From CAZKUR01 sp964556005 (lineage in GTDB: Bacteria; Bacteroidota; Ignavibacteria; Ignavibacteriales; Ignavibacteriaceae): 8,035 nucleotides of DNA. The translations under genes and the position numbers were made by a program. This document shows, one piece after another, positions 6,036 to 8,035 of the stretch. Below the pieces are notes generated by a model. The model had not been told where the DNA came from. It was given only the letters and a program-made list of their open reading frames with translations, and made no database searches. Where the stretch lies: NCBI GenBank assembly GCA_964556005.1, contig CAZKUR010000130.1, positions 1 to 8,035 of the forward strand, read 5' to 3'. Numbering within the stretch: the stretch's first letter is position 1; every line of letters begins with the position of its first letter.

Positions 6036-6525
6036 CTAAATTTTTTTAACAGGTATAAAATTAACTACGAATTTATTTTTAGTTATGAATTTATTTTCAA
6101 AAGGATTTAAACAATTTAAATAAATTTTATTATCCTTGAAAAGAAAAAAGTAAACAACCCTTAAGCTGTCATTTCCGATTGTTGCTGTTATCGGCTTTGG
6201 AGTAAGAATAAATTCGCCGTTAAAATTCCACTGGTCTAAAGTTTTACCGTTTTTAGAAATTATTAAGCCAAAAAAATTATCTTTTAATTTCATGAAAATT
6301 ATTTTTTCGCTGATTCCGTCACCATCTAAATCAGCATAATAGTACGTATAACCAGGTAACGTATTATTACGTTCAATTGTTTCAATCTTGTATTTGTTAA
6401 AAATCGGCGGGAGAGTAATAATTATAATGAAAGCAATAATACTGCTTAAAAAAGGGATTTGTAATTAAATGGAAAAAGAAACTTCCGTATTTCCCATAAA
6501 ATTTTTCGTCTTTAAATTTCAGCAA
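6036..6525 (-). pseudogene. Frameshifted N-terminal part of the sensor histidine kinase
   Basis: Coding potential continues upstream of the kinase through two frame changes. From about 6525 to 6450, in the kinase frame: TLLKFKDEKFYGKYGSFF, then HLITNPF. From 6449 to 6039, one frame over: LSSIIAFIIIITLPPIF (membrane helix), YYYADLDGDGISEKIIF (FG-GAP-like, 6332-6315), then an 85-residue stretch ending FIPVKKI and TAG at 6038-6036. It then returns to the kinase frame as ERAIYPNIIFDSNNDG. The shifts fall at T6 (minus strand, 6453-6448) and A7 (6047-6041); five T and eight A would give one ORF of about 705 codons. No ATG fits the 5' end; TTG at 6525 is one option. It could be decay, sequencing error or slippage. 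Confidence 0.7.
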
Positions 6526-6561
6526 TGTATAACTGTAATTTATGGAGATATAACAAACTTA

Positions 6562-6872
6562 AAGTACAATAAATTAAATGATTATAGCGAATATTACAAG
6601 AAATATTTTATGTCAAATTCAAAATATTAAAATTAAATAATCAATTAAAAATTCATTTAATCTTAACAATGTATAATTAAGAATTCACAATTCTATTATT
6701 TTGCCACGCTGTGCCGGGAAGTGGTGACTATGTCAGTGGCTGCGCTATACTCTGCATTTATTTAATGAAGAATACAAAACATTTGGATTTTAAATGATGA
6801 ATATCCGCGAAGTAATTTTTTGAGATAAATTAACCTACCGGGCCGACAATTCTTTCTTTGCTGTGGTCATTT
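6562..6872. other. Gap between kinase and vapC, with a GC-richer patch
   Basis: No gene is seen on either strand. Most of it is A/T-rich. A small dyad AGAATT-CAC-AATTCT lies at 6680-6694. At 6701-6756 composition jumps to about 55% G+C with a fold: GCCAC (6703-6707) can pair with GTGGC (6736-6740), and TGAC-TAT-GTCA (6725-6735) makes an inner hairpin. No T-run follows. This patch has no assigned role. Confidence 0.4.
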
Positions 6873-7235
6873 TTAAGATAAATACACTAACCCAAGTTCT
6901 TTAGCAACACCGGATAATTTTTTATCATAGGTGAACAACGCATAGCCGGATAATTTTGATGAGGACAATAAATGAATATCTACAAATCCTATTCCCCTGC
7001 CGTTTAATTTATTCTTTTTAATGAACAATAAATATTCTTCAATCGTCACCTTTTTTGATTTGTGTAAATTGTTCAGAAGGTTGATAATTTCATCATAATT
7101 TTTAAAACTACCGCAGGCTAATTCTCCTATAATAAATTCATGTATTGCTGCTTTTCCTTCCATTAGAAGCGACCCTAATTTTGCATCTCCTTTTCTGAAA
7201 TGATTTATCCAGACGGAAGTATCGATAAGTACCAT
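6873..7235 (-). CDS. vapC: VapC-type PIN-domain ribonuclease toxin
   Basis: 120 residues spanning a complete PIN domain. The four conserved acidic residues are present: D5 in MVLIDTSVWI, E38 in IGELACG, D86 in GIGFVDIHLL and D104 in LFTYDKKL. The segment GRGIGFVDIHLLSSSKLSGYALFTYDKKL is typical of VapC. Such enzymes cleave RNA, usually tRNA or rRNA, and are held inactive by VapB; the target here is unknown. Its ATG overlaps the vapB stop by one base (TAATG), so expression is translationally coupled. No broken motif is seen, so it is probably functional. Confidence 0.92.
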   Translation of the reverse strand: MVLIDTSVWINHFRKGDAKLGSLLMEGKAAIHEFIIGELACGSFKNYDEIINLLNNLHKSKKVTIEEYLLFIKKNKLNGRGIGFVDIHLLSSSKLSGYALFTYDKKLSGVAKELGLVYLS

Positions 7236-7426
7236 TATGTGCTTCTACGCCTTTTGATATTTTCCGCACTTTTTTCGGTTGCGCCTAATTTAGCAAGTCT
7301 TCTGCTGCTTTCAAGTGAAATCAAAGCTTCAAGTCCACGTCTGACAAGATTTGTTTTTTCTTTTATCCCTGTTAATAATGAAGCCTTTTTCAATATTTCG
7401 TCATTAATATTTATTGTAGTTCTCAT
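7235..7426 (-). CDS. vapB: VapB-type antitoxin
   Basis: 63 residues. MRTTININDEILKKASLLTG begins a ribbon-helix-helix DNA-binding domain, followed by IKEKTNLVRRGLEALI and ARKLG-like RRLAKLGATEKS, the layout of PF09957 VapB antitoxins. A longer reading from ATG at 7474 adds MQIIVHIYASNLMWYK, which is foreign to the family and would cover a palindrome in the probable promoter; the start at 7426 is therefore preferred. VapB binds and blocks VapC, and VapBC complexes usually repress their own promoter. The basic C-terminus (IKRRRST) leads directly into vapC. Confidence 0.9.
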   Translation of the reverse strand: MRTTININDEILKKASLLTGIKEKTNLVRRGLEALISLESSRRLAKLGATEKSAENIKRRRST

Positions 7427-7438
7427 TTTATACCACAT

Positions 7439-7464
7439 CAAATTAGATGCATAAATATGCACAA
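7439..7464 (-). promoter_or_regulatory. Probable vapBC promoter with embedded operator
   Basis: On the minus strand TTG (7464-7462) and TAATTTG (7445-7439) have near-promoter spacing of 16 bases. The perfect dyad TGCATA-AA-TATGCA (7448-7461) lies between them. TGCACA occurs twice nearby (7458-7463 and 7470-7475). This fits VapBC autorepression. The dyad is visible; the promoter is inferred. Confidence 0.4.
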
Positions 7465-7521
7465 TTATCTGCACATAATCAAAAATCTATTATGAATAAA
7501 TATTTAAATTGCCTGCTTCAC

Positions 7522-7737
7522 CTACCGCTTCCTCGATACCACCAGTAATCCCAACACACCTAAATCGCAGAAAAGCAATGGTGCAAATACCGGTGCAAAA
7601 GCTAAAATCCTCTCAAGACTAATCTGCCCTGTACCTGCTAGATCGCCGGAAAGGTGAAAACCGAAACCTAATATCCCGACTGCAATTGCTGCAACAAACC
7701 TTCGAGAATTAAATAAATTTGATAAAAAATTAAAATT
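7522..7737 (-). pseudogene. Start-less membrane protein fragment
   Basis: A 71-codon reading frame between TAA (7740-7738) and TAG (7524-7522) has no ATG, GTG or TTG at its 5' end and no ribosome binding site. It still reads as protein: NSRRFVAAIAVGILGFGFHL, GDLAGTGQISLERILAF, then APVFAPLLFCDLGVLGLLVV and RKR. It has two hydrophobic segments separated by a short loop and a basic end. The region is richer in G+C than its surroundings. It is most likely the C-terminal part of a decayed gene or a piece brought in by rearrangement. I cannot name the family. Confidence 0.5.
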
Positions 7738-7847
7738 TTAATACATATTTTAAAAATTTTTATCTGATTAATCATCATCCGTACAAAAAATATTCTTTTC
7801 ATTATTTTTAATAAATAGATTAAATAGGATTAATATTTTTATTATCT

Positions 7848-7877
7848 TATCTTAAGATACTTTCGAAAGCTTGCAAG
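7848..7877. promoter_or_regulatory. Run of three abutting palindromes upstream of the plus-strand gene
   Basis: Three perfect palindromes abut: TATCTTAAGATA (7848-7859), CTTTCGAAAG (7860-7869) and CTTGCAAG (7870-7877). An outer pair ATACTT (7857-7862) and AAGTAT (7875-7880) frames the last two. They lie 105-135 bases before the ATG at 7983 and could be regulator-binding sites. Confidence 0.35.
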
Positions 7878-7904
7878 TATAAATTCTTATTATTACGGAG
7901 AAGG

Positions 7905-7926
7905 CAATTCAAATCTTGTTGAATTG
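7905..7926 (+). terminator. AT-rich hairpin followed by a T-run
   Basis: A perfect 8-bp stem CAATTCAA / TTGAATTG surrounds the 6-base loop ATCTTG, followed by ATTATTTTTT. The shape is that of an intrinsic terminator or attenuator on the plus strand, but the stem has few G:C pairs, so it would be weak. It lies in the leader region of the gene that starts at 7983. Confidence 0.3.
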
Positions 7927-7982
7927 ATTATTTTTTAATTGAATGTGATCATTGAACAATTTTTTATTTCGAGATTTTATTT

Positions 7983-8035
7983 ATGCCTGTTTTAAGCAAA
8001 TCAAAAAAACTAAAGAAAGAATTAAGGCTGATTGA
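7983..8035 (+). CDS. Start of a plus-strand gene, possibly an APC-family amino-acid permease
   Basis: ATG at 7983 opens 17 codons to the window edge: MPVLSKSKKLKKELRLI, then GA. The lysine-rich start followed by KKLKKEL resembles the cytoplasmic N-terminus of Bacteroidota amino-acid permeases, where KKELGLFDVFAI precedes the first membrane helix. This is a resemblance over a few residues only. There is no clear Shine-Dalgarno site (GAG eleven bases upstream). It is the only plus-strand gene in the window and diverges from vapBC across a relic and several palindromes. Confidence 0.5.
   Translation, partial: MPVLSKSKKLKKELRLI

Noticed and set aside
6036..6293. Stand-alone 85-residue protein
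   Set aside because: Its frame extends upstream through DLDGDG and a membrane helix, and its sequence continues into the kinase after a one-base shift, so it is part of the kinase.
7200..7454. 84-codon plus-strand ORF
   Set aside because: Antisense to vapB and the start of vapC, both of which have full family motifs.

Overview
The window is AT-rich with long A/T homopolymers. It shows a Bacteroidota/Chlorobi-group gene style: a secreted DNRLRE plus fibronectin-III protein, a LytS-type kinase, a four-helix-bundle (S23/IVP) gene, and weak Shine-Dalgarno sites with possible TAnnTTTG-like promoters. An Ignavibacteria-like bacterium is the best guess, from gene style only. Every recognisable gene is on the minus strand except one that begins at the right edge.

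Layout, left to right. (1) 1-929: N-terminal 309 codons of a secreted DNRLRE/FN3 protein that runs off the left edge. (2) 1020-1289: small two-helix membrane protein of unknown role. (3) 1639-2321: HEPN plus MNT nucleotidyltransferase pair. Upstream of it, and again about 1 kb away upstream of the small membrane protein, sits a similar module of two dyads built on the half-site TGAGTAT. (4) 2563-3158: DUF433 antitoxin plus DUF5615 PIN-like toxin. (5) 3245-6525: a two-component system, with a LytS-type kinase (extracytoplasmic FG-GAP-like sensor) upstream of a response regulator whose output is a LuxR-type helix-turn-helix. A four-helix-bundle gene, bracketed by two hairpin repeats of the same family, sits between the partners. 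The kinase reading frame is broken twice at homopolymers; the two shifts compensate. (6) 6873-7426: VapBC with a palindrome in its promoter region. (7) 7522-7737: a start-less relic of a membrane protein. (8) 7983-8035: the first codons of a plus-strand gene, possibly an APC-family permease, preceded by a run of palindromes.

Together this looks like an accessory region: three toxin-antitoxin-type pairs in 5 kb, decaying genes, and a probable small repeat-flanked cassette placed inside a two-component operon. The observations most worth following are that cassette, the paired kinase frameshifts, and the duplicated dyad module around the HEPN/MNT genes.
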